Part shown: piece after piece, positions 56,303 through 64,000 of the stretch
Layout: every line of letters starts with the position of its first letter
How positions within the stretch are numbered: the first letter of the stretch is position 1
Source of the DNA: Frigidibacter sp. SD6-1
Lineage (GTDB): Bacteria; Pseudomonadota; Alphaproteobacteria; Rhodobacterales; Rhodobacteraceae
Reading direction: 5' to 3'
Length of the DNA: 64,000 bases
NCBI RefSeq assembly: GCF_030143255.1
Contig: NZ_JARJNR010000002.1
Location: 124,001-188,000 of the forward strand
Notes under the pieces: generated by a model
The model's database searches: none
What the model was told of the DNA's origin: nothing
Seen by the model: the letters and a program-made list of their open reading frames with translations, nothing else
Program-made: the position numbers and the translations under genes

Positions 56303-58894
56303 ATGGCCGTCGTCGTCGTCGAATCTCCCGCCAAGGCCAAGACAATCAACAAATATCTGGGCTCCGACTATACGGTCCTCGCCTCTTACGGTCATGTCCG
56401 CGACCTGCCGCCGAAGGACGGATCGGTCGACACGGAGGACGGATTCGGCATGACCTGGGAAGTGGCCGCCGACAGCCGCAAACATGTCCGCGCCATCGCC
56501 GAGGCGCTGAAATCCGACGATACGCTCATCCTCGCCACCGACCCCGACCGCGAGGGCGAGGCGATCTCCTGGCACCTGAAGGAAGCGCTGGCCTCCTCCC
56601 TCAAGAAAGGCAAGACCGTCCGCCGCGTGACCTTCAACGCCATCACCAAGGCCGCTGTAACCGAGGCGATGGCCAAACCCCGCGATGTCGACATGGAACT
56701 GGTCGAGGCCTATCTCGCCCGCCGCGCGCTTGATTATCTCGTGGGCTTCAACCTGTCGCCCGTCCTGTGGCGCAAGCTTCCGGGCGCGAAGTCCGCGGGC
56801 CGCGTGCAGTCGGTCTGCCTGCGCCTCATCGTCGAGCGGGAACTGGAGATCGAGGCCTTCCGCGCCCGGGAATACTGGAGCGTCAAGGCACTCCTGAAGA
56901 CGCCGCGCGGCCAGGAATACGAGGCGCGGCTGACCGTCCTCGGCGGCAAGAAACTGGACAAATACGATATTGCGAACGCCACGGCGGCGGAGATCGCCGT
57001 CCAGGCCGTCACTTCCCGCACATTGGCGGTCAAGCGGGTCGAGGCCAAGCCCGCCGCCCGCAACCCCTACCCGCCCTTCATGACCTCGACGCTCCAGCAG
57101 GAAGCCTCCCGCAAGTACGGCATGGGGGCGAAGGCCACGATGTCGGCCGCCCAGCGCCTCTACGAGGCAGGCCACATCACCTACATGCGGACCGACGGCA
57201 TCGACATGGCGCCCGAGGCGGTGATGGCGGCGCGTGACGAGATCAGGCGGCGCTTCGGTGCCGACTACGTGCCCGACAGCCCGCGCATGTACAAGAACAA
57301 GGCCAAGAACGCGCAAGAGGCGCATGAGTGCATCCGGCCGACCGACATGGGTGCCTCGCCCGAGAAGCTGCGCCTCGAAGACGATCAGAAGAAGCTCTAC
57401 GACCTGATCTGGAAGCGCACGATCGCCAGCCAGATGGCGGCGGCGCGGATGGAACGGACCACGGTCGACGTGGGCAGCGCCGACAGCGAGGTCGAACTGC
57501 GCGCCACCGGTCAGGTGGTGATGTTCGACGGGTTCCTGAAAGTCTATGACGAGGGCCGTGACGACGAAGAGGGCGACGACAGCGCCCGCCTGCCGCAGAT
57601 CATGGAAGGCGAACCGGCCGAGAAACGCGCGATCACGCCCGAACAGCATTTCACGCAAGCCCCGCCCCGCTATACCGAGGCGACGCTGGTGAAGCGGATG
57701 GAGGAACTGGGCATCGGCCGCCCCTCCACCTATGCCTCGATCGTCACCACGATCCAGGACCGCGACTATGTGCGCAAGGACAAGGGCCGCCTGATCCCCG
57801 AGGACAAGGGGCGTCTGGTCACCGCCTTCCTCACGAACTTCTTCCGCCGCTATGTCGAATATGACTTCACCGCCGATCTGGAAAACGAGCTGGACGAGAT
57901 CTCGGCGGGCGAGCGGAACTACAAGGAGGTTCTGGCCCGTTTCTGGCGCGATTTCACCGCGGCAATCGCGGAAACCTCCGAACTCAGGATCGGCGAAGTC
58001 CTTGAAAAGATCGACGATTTCCTGGCACCGCATCTCTATCCGGCCCGCGCCGACGGCGGCGATCCGCGTCTTTGCCCGACCTGCGGCAAGGGACGGCTGA
58101 ACCTCAAGACCGCGCGTTCCGGCGGGGCCTTCATCGGCTGCTCCAACTATCCAGAATGCCGCTATACACGGCCGATCTCGGCCCCGAACGGCGAAGAGGC
58201 CGCGGTTGACGGCAAGGTCCTCGGGCAGGACGATCAGGGCAACGACATTACCGTCCGCGCCGGCCGCTTCGGACCCTACGTCCAGCGCGGCGAGGCGACT
58301 GAGGCGCAGCCCAAGCCCGACCGCGCCAGCCTGCCCAAGGGCTGGGGCGCCGACACGCTCTCGCTTGACCGCGCGCTGGCGCTTCTGTCCTTGCCGCGCG
58401 CAATCGGCCCCCACCCGGAGGACGGCGCACTGGTCGAGGCGGGCATCGGCCGCTTCGGTCCCTATGTGAAGCACAATGCGACCTATGCGAACATTCCCGA
58501 TGTCGAGGAGGTCTTTACCATCGGCATGAACCGCGCGGTCGAGGTGCTGGCGCAGAAAGCCGCACGCGGCAGCCGGAGCGGCACGGCGCCCGCCGCGCTG
58601 CGCGAACTGGGCGCCCATCCCGATGGCGGGCCGATCCAGATGATGGCCGGGCGCTACGGGCCCTATGTGAAGTGGGAAAAGGTCAATGCCACCCTGCCCA
58701 AGGAGGCCGATCCCGCGACAGTGACGCTGGAGGAAGCGCTTGTCCTGATCGCCGAAAAGGCGGCGAAGGGCGGAAAGAAACCTGCCCGCAAGGCCGCCGC
58801 CAAGGCAAAACCTGCGCCGAAGGCCAAGACGACGAAAACCGGGGCGGCGACGCCGAAGGGCAAGGCCGGGGCGGCGAAGGCGGCGGCTGGATAG
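56303..58894 (+). CDS. topA: DNA topoisomerase I
   Basis: Relaxes negative supercoils. 863 aa. TOPRIM domain VVVESPAKAKTI and LATDPDREGEAI (1-130); active-site Tyr in ITYMRTDGIDM; C-terminal zinc finger CPTCGKGRLN with CSNYPECRY; further topo C-terminal repeats (AGRFGPYVQRGE, GRYGPYVKW) and a Lys/Ala-rich tail, typical of alphaproteobacteria. The 268 bp upstream (56035-56302) hold no gene I can support. Confidence 0.97.
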   Translation: MAVVVVESPAKAKTINKYLGSDYTVLASYGHVRDLPPKDGSVDTEDGFGMTWEVAADSRKHVRAIAEALKSDDTLILATDPDREGEAISWHLKEALASSLKKGKTVRRVTFNAITKAAVTEAMAKPRDVDMELVEAYLARRALDYLVGFNLSPVLWRKLPGAKSAGRVQSVCLRLIVERELEIEAFRAREYWSVKALLKTPRGQEYEARLTVLGGKKLDKYDIANATAAEIAVQAVTSRTLAVKRVEAKPAARNPYPPFMTSTLQQEASRKYGMGAKATMSAAQRLYEAGHITYMRTDGIDMAPEAVMAARDEIRRRFGADYVPDSPRMYKNKAKNAQEAHECIRPTDMGASPEKLRLEDDQKKLYDLIWKRTIASQMAAARMERTTVDVGSADSEVELRATGQVVMFDGFLKVYDEGRDDEEGDDSARLPQIMEGEPAEKRAITPEQHFTQAPPRYTEATLVKRMEELGIGRPSTYASIVTTIQDRDYVRKDKGRLIPEDKGRLVTAFLTNFFRRYVEYDFTADLENELDEISAGERNYKEVLARFWRDFTAAIAETSELRIGEVLEKIDDFLAPHLYPARADGGDPRLCPTCGKGRLNLKTARSGGAFIGCSNYPECRYTRPISAPNGEEAAVDGKVLGQDDQGNDITVRAGRFGPYVQRGEATEAQPKPDRASLPKGWGADTLSLDRALALLSLPRAIGPHPEDGALVEAGIGRFGPYVKHNATYANIPDVEEVFTIGMNRAVEVLAQKAARGSRSGTAPAALRELGAHPDGGPIQMMAGRYGPYVKWEKVNATLPKEADPATVTLEEALVLIAEKAAKGGKKPARKAAAKAKPAPKAKTTKTGAATPKGKAGAAKAAAG

Positions 58895-58973
58895 GACCGG
58901 GGCCGGGGCACGACCCCGCCCCCACCCCCAGCCCCTCCCCACGAGGGGGAGGGGAGGCACGAAACACCTGCCG

Positions 58974-59552
58974 TCAGCGCGGCGGGTCCGGTGCGGCCAG
59001 AAGCTTCCGGACCAGTTCGAAACTGTTCCTCACCCCCATCTTGCGGATCATGTTCGCGCGGTGAACCTCCACCGTCCGGTGCGAACAGGAGAGCGCCTGG
59101 CCGATCTCCTTGCTGGTGAAACCGTTCACCAGGTAATGCGCGATGCGCTTTTCGGCGCCGGTCAGCGGGCCGAAGGCCGCCTTTTCCGCCGCCGGGCGGT
59201 AGGTCCAGATCGCCAGCCTTTGCGGATCGGCCCGGTCGAGCGCCGCCCCGCAGCCCTCCATCCACACCACCTGCCCGTCCTTGCGCAGCATGAACCGCTC
59301 GTCACGATAGACGGGCTCAGCCTGCAGCGCCCGCCGCGCCCGTTCGCCGATCAGCTCGTAGTCGCTCTGCCCCGGATAAAGCAGGCGGATCGACTGGCCC
59401 TCAAGCTCCGCGGGCGTCCATCCGAAGACGTCACCCACCCTGAGGCTCGCACGCAGGATCACGCGGTCGGCGAGGATCAGCGTCGCATCCGGCGCATGCC
59501 GGAAGGCCAGCCGTTCATAATCACGCCCCTGCGCGCCCTGCCCGCTTTGCAT
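58974..59552 (-). CDS. PAS-domain LuxR-type transcriptional regulator
   Basis: A 192 aa regulator without a receiver domain. The N-terminal PAS domain spans about 10-115 (FRHAPDATLILADRVILRAS, GWTPAELEGQSIRLLYP, RDERFMLRKDGQVVWMEG) and the C-terminal GerE helix-turn-helix about 130-190 (LTGAEKRIAHYLVNGFTSKEIGQALSCSHRTVEVHRANMIRKMG). The start at 59552 has AGAGG six bases upstream. It is divergent from a CoA-transferase pair with an 18-bp palindrome between, so it probably controls that operon. Confidence 0.9.
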   Translation of the reverse strand: MQSGQGAQGRDYERLAFRHAPDATLILADRVILRASLRVGDVFGWTPAELEGQSIRLLYPGQSDYELIGERARRALQAEPVYRDERFMLRKDGQVVWMEGCGAALDRADPQRLAIWTYRPAAEKAAFGPLTGAEKRIAHYLVNGFTSKEIGQALSCSHRTVEVHRANMIRKMGVRNSFELVRKLLAAPDPPR

Positions 59553-59562
59553 CGCCAACCTC

Positions 59563-59580
59563 TACGTATCCACATACGTA
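59563..59580. promoter_or_regulatory. 18-bp palindromic operator between luxR and CoA-transferase genes
   Basis: TACGTAT-CCAC-ATACGTA, perfect 7-base arms. It starts 11 bp from the regulator's ATG. Confidence 0.6.
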
Positions 59581-59671
59581 TTCTTACGGATGGCAGCCTG
59601 CCCGGCAATCCGTCACTTTCACTCCCGAAAACCGCGCCGGGGCACCGGCAGACGGCGACATCGGAAGGAGG

Positions 59672-60382
59672 ATGCCGGTGAAGAAAGTCTACAAGGATGC
59701 AAGATCCGCGCTGGAAGGCGCGCTGTTTGACGGAATGACGATCGCCGCGGGCGGCTTCGGCCTCTGCGGCATACCGGAACTCCTGATCGCGGCGATCCGC
59801 GATGCGGCAACGAAGAACCTGACGATTGCGTCCAACAATGCGGGCGTCGACGGGTTCGGCCTTGGCCAGCTTCTGGCGACGCGCCAAGTGAAGAAGATGA
59901 TCTCCTCCTACGTGGGCGAGAATGCCGAGTTCATGCGCCAGTACCTGTCGGGCGAGCTGGAACTGGAATTCAACCCGCAAGGCACGCTCGCCGAACGGAT
60001 GCGGGCGGGCGGCGCGGGCATCCCCGGCTTCTACACCGCGACCGGCGTCGGCACGGTCATTGCCGAGGGCAAGGACCACAAGCAATTCAACGGTCGCACC
60101 TATATCCTCGAAACCGGGATCGTCGCGGACCTTTCGATCGTCAAGGCCTGGAAGGCGGACCCGTCGGGCAACCTCGTCTTCCGCAAGACCGCGCGCAATT
60201 TCAACGCGCCTGCGGCGACCTGCGGCAGGATCTGCGTGGCGGAGGTCGAGGAAATCGTGCCGCTCGGCTCGCTCGACCCCGACAAGATCCACCTGCCCGG
60301 CATCTATGTGCACCGCATCATCGAAGGCACGCACGAGAAGCGCATCGAAAACCGGACCACCCGCAAGAAGGAGACCGTCTGA
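59672..60382 (+). CDS. scoA: 3-oxoacid CoA-transferase subunit A
   Basis: Alpha subunit of a family I CoA-transferase that moves CoA between succinyl-CoA and a 3-oxoacid such as acetoacetate. 236 aa. GGFGLCGIPELLI and SNNAGVDGFGLG are family signatures. GGAAGGAGG precedes the ATG. The stop overlaps the subunit B start. It likely enables ketone-body or acetoacetate use. Confidence 0.93.
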   Translation: MPVKKVYKDARSALEGALFDGMTIAAGGFGLCGIPELLIAAIRDAATKNLTIASNNAGVDGFGLGQLLATRQVKKMISSYVGENAEFMRQYLSGELELEFNPQGTLAERMRAGGAGIPGFYTATGVGTVIAEGKDHKQFNGRTYILETGIVADLSIVKAWKADPSGNLVFRKTARNFNAPAATCGRICVAEVEEIVPLGSLDPDKIHLPGIYVHRIIEGTHEKRIENRTTRKKETV

Positions 60383-61011
60383 TGCCTTGGGATCGTGATC
60401 AGATGGCCGCGCGGGCGGCACAGGAACTGCAGGACGGCTGGTATGTGAATTTGGGCATCGGCATCCCGACGCTGGTGGCGAACTACATCCCCCATGGCGT
60501 CGAGGTGACGCTGCAATCGGAAAACGGCATGCTGGGCATGGGGCCCTTTCCTTTCGAGGGCGAGGAAGACCCCGACCTGATCAATGCGGGCAAGCAGACG
60601 ATTACCGAACTGCCGCAGACCGCCTATTTCGACAGCGCCCAAAGCTTCGCGATGATCCGGGGCGGCAAGATCGCCATGGCGATCCTCGGCGGCATGGAAG
60701 TCTCCGAAACCGGCGATCTCGCCAACTGGATGATCCCCGGCAAGCTCGTCAAGGGCATGGGCGGCGCGATGGACCTGGTGGCAGGCGTCGGCCGCGTCGT
60801 TGTCGTGATGGACCATACCTCGAAGCACGGCGAATCGAAGGTGCTGAAGGAATGCACGCTCCCCCTGACCGGCAAGGGCGTGGTGAACCGGATCATCACC
60901 AACCTCGGCGTCCTCGACGTCGTCCCCGGCGGGCTGAAGATCGTCGAGACCGCCGATGGCGTGACCGAGGCGGACCTCCGCGCCGCGACCGAAGCGACTA
61001 TTGTAGACTGA
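60382..61011 (+). CDS. scoB: 3-oxoacid CoA-transferase subunit B
   Basis: Beta subunit, 209 aa. The catalytic glutamate is in the SENG motif (QSENGMLGMGPFP); GIGIPTLVANYI and DLVAGVGRVVVVMDHT are family signatures. It forms a unit with scoA (single-base overlap). A family 1 repeat follows the stop. Confidence 0.94.
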   Translation: MPWDRDQMAARAAQELQDGWYVNLGIGIPTLVANYIPHGVEVTLQSENGMLGMGPFPFEGEEDPDLINAGKQTITELPQTAYFDSAQSFAMIRGGKIAMAILGGMEVSETGDLANWMIPGKLVKGMGGAMDLVAGVGRVVVVMDHTSKHGESKVLKECTLPLTGKGVVNRIITNLGVLDVVPGGLKIVETADGVTEADLRAATEATIVD

Positions 61012-61012
61012 T

Positions 61013-61065
61013 CCTTTCATCTTGGCCCAAATACCTCGGGGGGTCCGGGGGGCAGCGCCCCCCGG
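61013..61065. repeat. GC-rich intergenic repeat (family 1)
   Basis: Core TTTCATCTTGGCCCAAATAC, then hairpin CCGGGGGGC AGC GCCCCCCGG (61045-61065). It is nearly identical to the copy at 42679-42730. It follows scoB. Confidence 0.7.
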
Positions 61066-61167
61066 CGGATCGGCCCGCCAAAGGCGGGACGAAATTCGGT
61101 GGCGATTGTAAGAAATTCCGAAACAACTCCATAAAGCTGCCCCAATCTGTCTCTAGCTCCTTCCTGA

Positions 61168-62175
61168 ATGATGAGCAGAGACCTCCCAGGCCCCGGACCG
61201 CTTTTGCCGCGCCCCCCGTCGCGGGCGCGCGATCGGTTCCTTGTCGGCGCTCTGCTCCTCCTGCTGGCCATCGGACTTGTCGGCGTCAGCCGTGGCACCG
61301 ACTGGGCCGAGATCGGCCAGGTCGCCAAGCGCCTCACCCTGGTCAATATCGCGCTTCTCCTCGCGCTTTCGCTTCTGAACTACCTGCTGCGCGCCTTCCG
61401 CTGGCAGATCTTCTCCCGCGCACTCGGGCTGCAGGTCCCGCCACGGACCGGGCTCCTTCACTATTTCGGCGGCTTCGCCATGAGCGTGACGCCCGGCAAG
61501 GTCGGCGAGCTTGTGCGCCTTCGCTGGCTCGCCCGGGCGGCAAACGCCCCGGTCGAACGGGCCGCGCCCGCCGCTCTCGGCGATCGGGCATTCGACCTCG
61601 CGGCCCTGGCGCTGCTCCTTGCCGCCGCCCTGCCCTTCGCCATCCGCATACCGGGCGCCCCGGCCATCGCGCTCCTGGCGCTCGGCTTCGCCGCTGCCGC
61701 CACCCACCCGCGCCTCCTCGCCGCGCTCGTCGGGCTCGCCCATCGCCTGAGCGGTCGCCGCTTCCCGCGGCTGACGGCGCGGCTTCGCCGCGCGGCGCTC
61801 TCGCTCGGCGCCTTCGGCGCGCCGCCTGTGCTGGCCGCCGCGCTCGGCCTCGGCCTCGCGGGATGGCTCGCGGAGATCTGGGCCTTCCACCTTCTCCTCG
61901 GCTGGCTCGGCGCCGAGGTGGGCTTCGCGACCGCGCTCGCGATCTTCGTCTTCTCGACGCTTGCTGGCGGGCTCACCGGCGCGCCGGGCGGGCTTGGCGG
62001 GGCCGAGGCGGCGATGGTCGCGCTTCTTTCGGTCGCGGGCGTCCCGCTGCCCGCCGCCATCGCCGCGACCGCGCTCATCCGTTTCACGACCCTCTGGTTT
62101 GCCGTCCTCCTTGGCCTTCTGGCCTTCCCCTTCGCGGAACGGGGCGGACACGCGACCAAAGGACCTAGGGGCTGA
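61168..62175 (+). CDS. lysylphosphatidylglycerol-synthase-TM / UPF0104 membrane protein
   Basis: A 335 aa integral membrane protein of the YbhN/UPF0104 (LPG synthase TM) family, about eight hydrophobic segments. LLNYLLRAFRWQIF, YFGGFAMSVTPGKVGELVRL and STLAGGLTGAPGGLGGAEAAM are family signatures. Such proteins flip or polymerise prenyl-linked glycans or act as lipid transferases. It is 1 bp before a DprE1-like gene, hinting at a role in a polyprenyl-phosphate sugar pathway. Confidence 0.88.
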   Translation: MMSRDLPGPGPLLPRPPSRARDRFLVGALLLLLAIGLVGVSRGTDWAEIGQVAKRLTLVNIALLLALSLLNYLLRAFRWQIFSRALGLQVPPRTGLLHYFGGFAMSVTPGKVGELVRLRWLARAANAPVERAAPAALGDRAFDLAALALLLAAALPFAIRIPGAPAIALLALGFAAAATHPRLLAALVGLAHRLSGRRFPRLTARLRRAALSLGAFGAPPVLAAALGLGLAGWLAEIWAFHLLLGWLGAEVGFATALAIFVFSTLAGGLTGAPGGLGGAEAAMVALLSVAGVPLPAAIAATALIRFTTLWFAVLLGLLAFPFAERGGHATKGPRG

Positions 62176-62176
62176 C

Positions 62177-63490
62177 ATGATCTGGAAAGACACGACATAC
62201 ACCGGCTGGGGCCGCGCGCTGGCGGCCAAGGGTGGACTGGCGCGGCCCGAGCGGCAGGCGGCACTTGCATCGCTCCTCGCCGACGGGCTCCTGCCCGCCA
62301 TCGGCAACCGCCGGTCCTATGGCGACGCGGCCCTCAATACCGATGGCCGCGCCATCGACATGACACGGCTCGACCGGTTTCTATCCTTCGACACGGAGAG
62401 CGGCGTGCTCGAGGTCGAGGCGGGCGCCATGATCGGCGATATCGCCCAGCGTTTCGCCCCCCTTGGCTGGCTGCCCGCCGTGATGCCCGGCACCGGCTTT
62501 GCCACCGTCGGCGGCTGCATCGCCCAGGATGTGCATGGCAAGAACCACCATCACATGGGCTCCTTCTGCCAGCATGTGATCTCGATCCGCATCCGCACCC
62601 ACAAAGGCGTGCAGGAGGCGGGACCGGAGAAGAATGCCGACCTCTTCCGCGCCACGGCGGGCGGCCTCGGCCAGACCGGGGTAATCCTTTATGCGAAACT
62701 CCAGCTGATCCCCTGCAAGGGTGACGTGATGGTCGTGACCGAGCGGCGGATCGCGGGCTGGGAGGATTTCCTCGCCCATCTCGACCGGTCGGAGGCGACC
62801 TATACCGTCGGCTGGATCGACGCGACCGCGACCGGTGCGTCGCTCGGGCGCGGCATCCTGGAAGAGGGCGAGACCGGCGCAGGCCTGGTGCCCAAGCGGA
62901 TCAGATACCGCAAGGTTCCGTTCGAGGCCCCGCATTTCGCTTTGTCGGCGCCGATCGTGCGGGCCTTCAACCAGCTCTACTATCGCCGCGTTCCCGCCTC
63001 GGGCCGCACGGTGGTGAAACCGATCTCGGATTTCTTCTTCCCGCTCGACAAGATCCACGACTGGAACCGGCTCTACGGCAAGCGCGGCTTCCACCAGTTT
63101 CAGTGCGTGGTGCCGATTGCCTCAGCGCCCGCGCTGCGGGAGATGATGGAAAAGATCGCCACCTCCGGCCTCGCCTCGCCGCTTGCGGTCCTCAAGCGCA
63201 TGGGGCCGGGACGGGCGGGCCATCTGTCCTTCCCGATGGAAGGCTATACGCTCGCCGTCGACTTCCCGAACCGCGCCGAGGCCCGCGAACTGATCGGGCG
63301 GCTCGAAGGCATGACGGTCTCGGCGGGCGGTCGGCTTTACTTCGCCAAGGATGCGCTCGCGGGGCCAGAGAGCATGGCGGCGATGTATCCCGAACTTTCC
63401 CAGTGGCGCAAACAAGTGACAAAGGCCGATCCCGAAGGGCGGCTCGCGACCGACATGGTGCGGCGCCTGAAATTGAGGGACGAGGCATGA
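62177..63490 (+). CDS. FAD-dependent oxidoreductase, DprE1-like
   Basis: A 437 aa FAD_binding_4 plus ALO-type enzyme. IGNRRSYGDAALNTDG, VMPGTGFATVGGCIAQDVHGKNHH and FHQFQCVVP match DprE1, which oxidises decaprenyl-phosphoryl ribose. It overlaps the SDR gene by 4 bp (ATGA), the same order as the DprE1-DprE2 pair, so an arabinose-type epimerisation is likely. The lipid carrier is unknown. Confidence 0.87.
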   Translation: MIWKDTTYTGWGRALAAKGGLARPERQAALASLLADGLLPAIGNRRSYGDAALNTDGRAIDMTRLDRFLSFDTESGVLEVEAGAMIGDIAQRFAPLGWLPAVMPGTGFATVGGCIAQDVHGKNHHHMGSFCQHVISIRIRTHKGVQEAGPEKNADLFRATAGGLGQTGVILYAKLQLIPCKGDVMVVTERRIAGWEDFLAHLDRSEATYTVGWIDATATGASLGRGILEEGETGAGLVPKRIRYRKVPFEAPHFALSAPIVRAFNQLYYRRVPASGRTVVKPISDFFFPLDKIHDWNRLYGKRGFHQFQCVVPIASAPALREMMEKIATSGLASPLAVLKRMGPGRAGHLSFPMEGYTLAVDFPNRAEARELIGRLEGMTVSAGGRLYFAKDALAGPESMAAMYPELSQWRKQVTKADPEGRLATDMVRRLKLRDEA

Positions 63491-64000
63491 CCAAGACCGC
63501 GAACCAGACCTGGATCATCCTTGGCGCAACCTCCTCGATGGCGCGCGCCTTCGCCCGCAAGCAGGCGGCAGAGGGCGCGGCCGTCCTTCTCGCCGGCCGC
63601 GACATGGACGATCTGAAGCTGCTGGCCGAAGATTGCCGCCTGCGCGGCGCGCGCCTCGCCGAGGCGCTGGCCTTCGATGCGCGCCGGCCGGAGGGGTTCG
63701 ATGCCCTTGTCGCGCGGATGGAGGCAGAGGACGGCCTTCTGAACGCCGCCGTCTTCGTCGGCTCCATGCCGCCGCAGGCCGAGATCGACGCCGACCCGTC
63801 GTTGATCGACGGCACCATAACCGACAGCTTCACCGGCCCGGCCCGATTCCTGCAGCTGCTTGCGCCCAGGATGGAGGCGCGCGGCGGCGGAACGGTGGTG
63901 GGCGTCGGCTCGGTCGCGGGCGACCGGGGGCGGCTAGGCAATTATGTCTACGGCGCCGCCAAGGCGGGCTTCCACACCTATCTCTCGGGCCTTCGCAACC
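63487..64000 (+). CDS. short-chain dehydrogenase, DprE2-like, cut by window end
   Basis: The first 171 codons of an SDR. The glycine-rich IILGATSSMARAFARKQAAEGA is unusual for an SDR but typical of DprE2; GVGSVAGDRGRLGNYVYGAAKAG holds the catalytic Ser and YxxxK. It is translationally coupled to the DprE1-like gene. The C-terminus is beyond the window. Confidence 0.87.
   Translation, partial: MTKTANQTWIILGATSSMARAFARKQAAEGAAVLLAGRDMDDLKLLAEDCRLRGARLAEALAFDARRPEGFDALVARMEAEDGLLNAAVFVGSMPPQAEIDADPSLIDGTITDSFTGPARFLQLLAPRMEARGGGTVVGVGSVAGDRGRLGNYVYGAAKAGFHTYLSGLRN

Noticed and set aside
55634-58960. Open minus-strand frame of 1108 codons over dprA and topA
   Set aside because: It is antisense to two well-recognised genes, has low-complexity Gly/Arg/Ala-rich translation and no known domain; long antisense frames are common in high-GC DNA.

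Overview
The window is a gene-dense, very GC-rich bacterial chromosome segment. Its content points to an alphaproteobacterium of the Rhodobacteraceae/Paracoccaceae: gcrA, a ctaC-ctaB-ctaG-ctaE-surf1-thrC cluster, meaB, a moeB-dut-coaBC run, a DUF1127 gene, and CtrA-like TTAA-N7-TTAA sites in front of competence genes. No rRNA, tRNA, CRISPR array, prophage or insertion sequence was seen. Almost all of it is ordinary core chromosome, with a small accessory island near 11.4-13.1 kb.

Layout. 0-5.4 kb: moeB (cut by the window edge), dut, coaBC, a glutathione transferase and the competence AAA protein comM. 5.5-10.5 kb: macro-domain protein, 2-hydroxyacid dehydrogenase, acylphosphatase, a copper-handling group (CopZ-like protein, PCu(A)C chaperone, small secreted partner) and rpmB with its promoter and terminator. 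10.6-16.3 kb: ArsR regulator, an AT-richer island of immunity-like genes with duplicated small ORFs, NIPSNAP and ABM monooxygenase genes, a GST/MarR divergent pair with repeated operators, LysR, and a DUF1127 gene followed by a strong hairpin with a CCTCC loop. 16.4-24 kb: cobalt-type nitrile hydratase (alpha, beta, accessory), meaB, hrpB, gnd, a frameshifted methyltransferase, DUF1993. 24.4-29.4 kb: isochorismatase-like hydrolase, argF and argD (preceded by an Arg-rich short ORF), a beta-lactamase-fold hydrolase, gcrA. 29.6-40.6 kb: AsmA-like protein, an ABC exporter, rimO, a MipA-like porin, a membrane AraC regulator with an epimerase-DoxX fusion and DUF2269, a secreted DUF3298-like protein, apt. 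40.7-52.8 kb: FAD oxidase, DUF1697, GNAT, M16 protease, thrC, the cytochrome c oxidase assembly cluster, an alpha/beta hydrolase, tldD. 52.9-64 kb: three tandem paralogous secreted proteins of unknown function, dprA, topA, a PAS-LuxR regulator divergent from a 3-oxoacid CoA-transferase pair, and a flippase-like membrane protein with a DprE1/DprE2-like pair running off the end.

How genes work together. The cox cluster supplies aa3 oxidase subunits II and III plus heme O synthesis, CuB insertion and SURF1, and the copper chaperone group could feed it. argD and argF are adjacent arginine-biosynthesis steps. comM and dprA both carry CtrA-like sites and belong to DNA uptake and recombination, the process used by gene-transfer-agent recipients in this order. 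The MarR/GST and LuxR/CoA-transferase pairs each show an inverted-repeat operator in the shared promoter.

Two families of intergenic palindromic repeats are scattered through the window: a GC-rich element with a core like GGTCCAAATATCCTCGGGGG followed by a hairpin (eight copies), and clustered AT-centred palindromes built around TTCGAA or TTCGCGAA (five loci).
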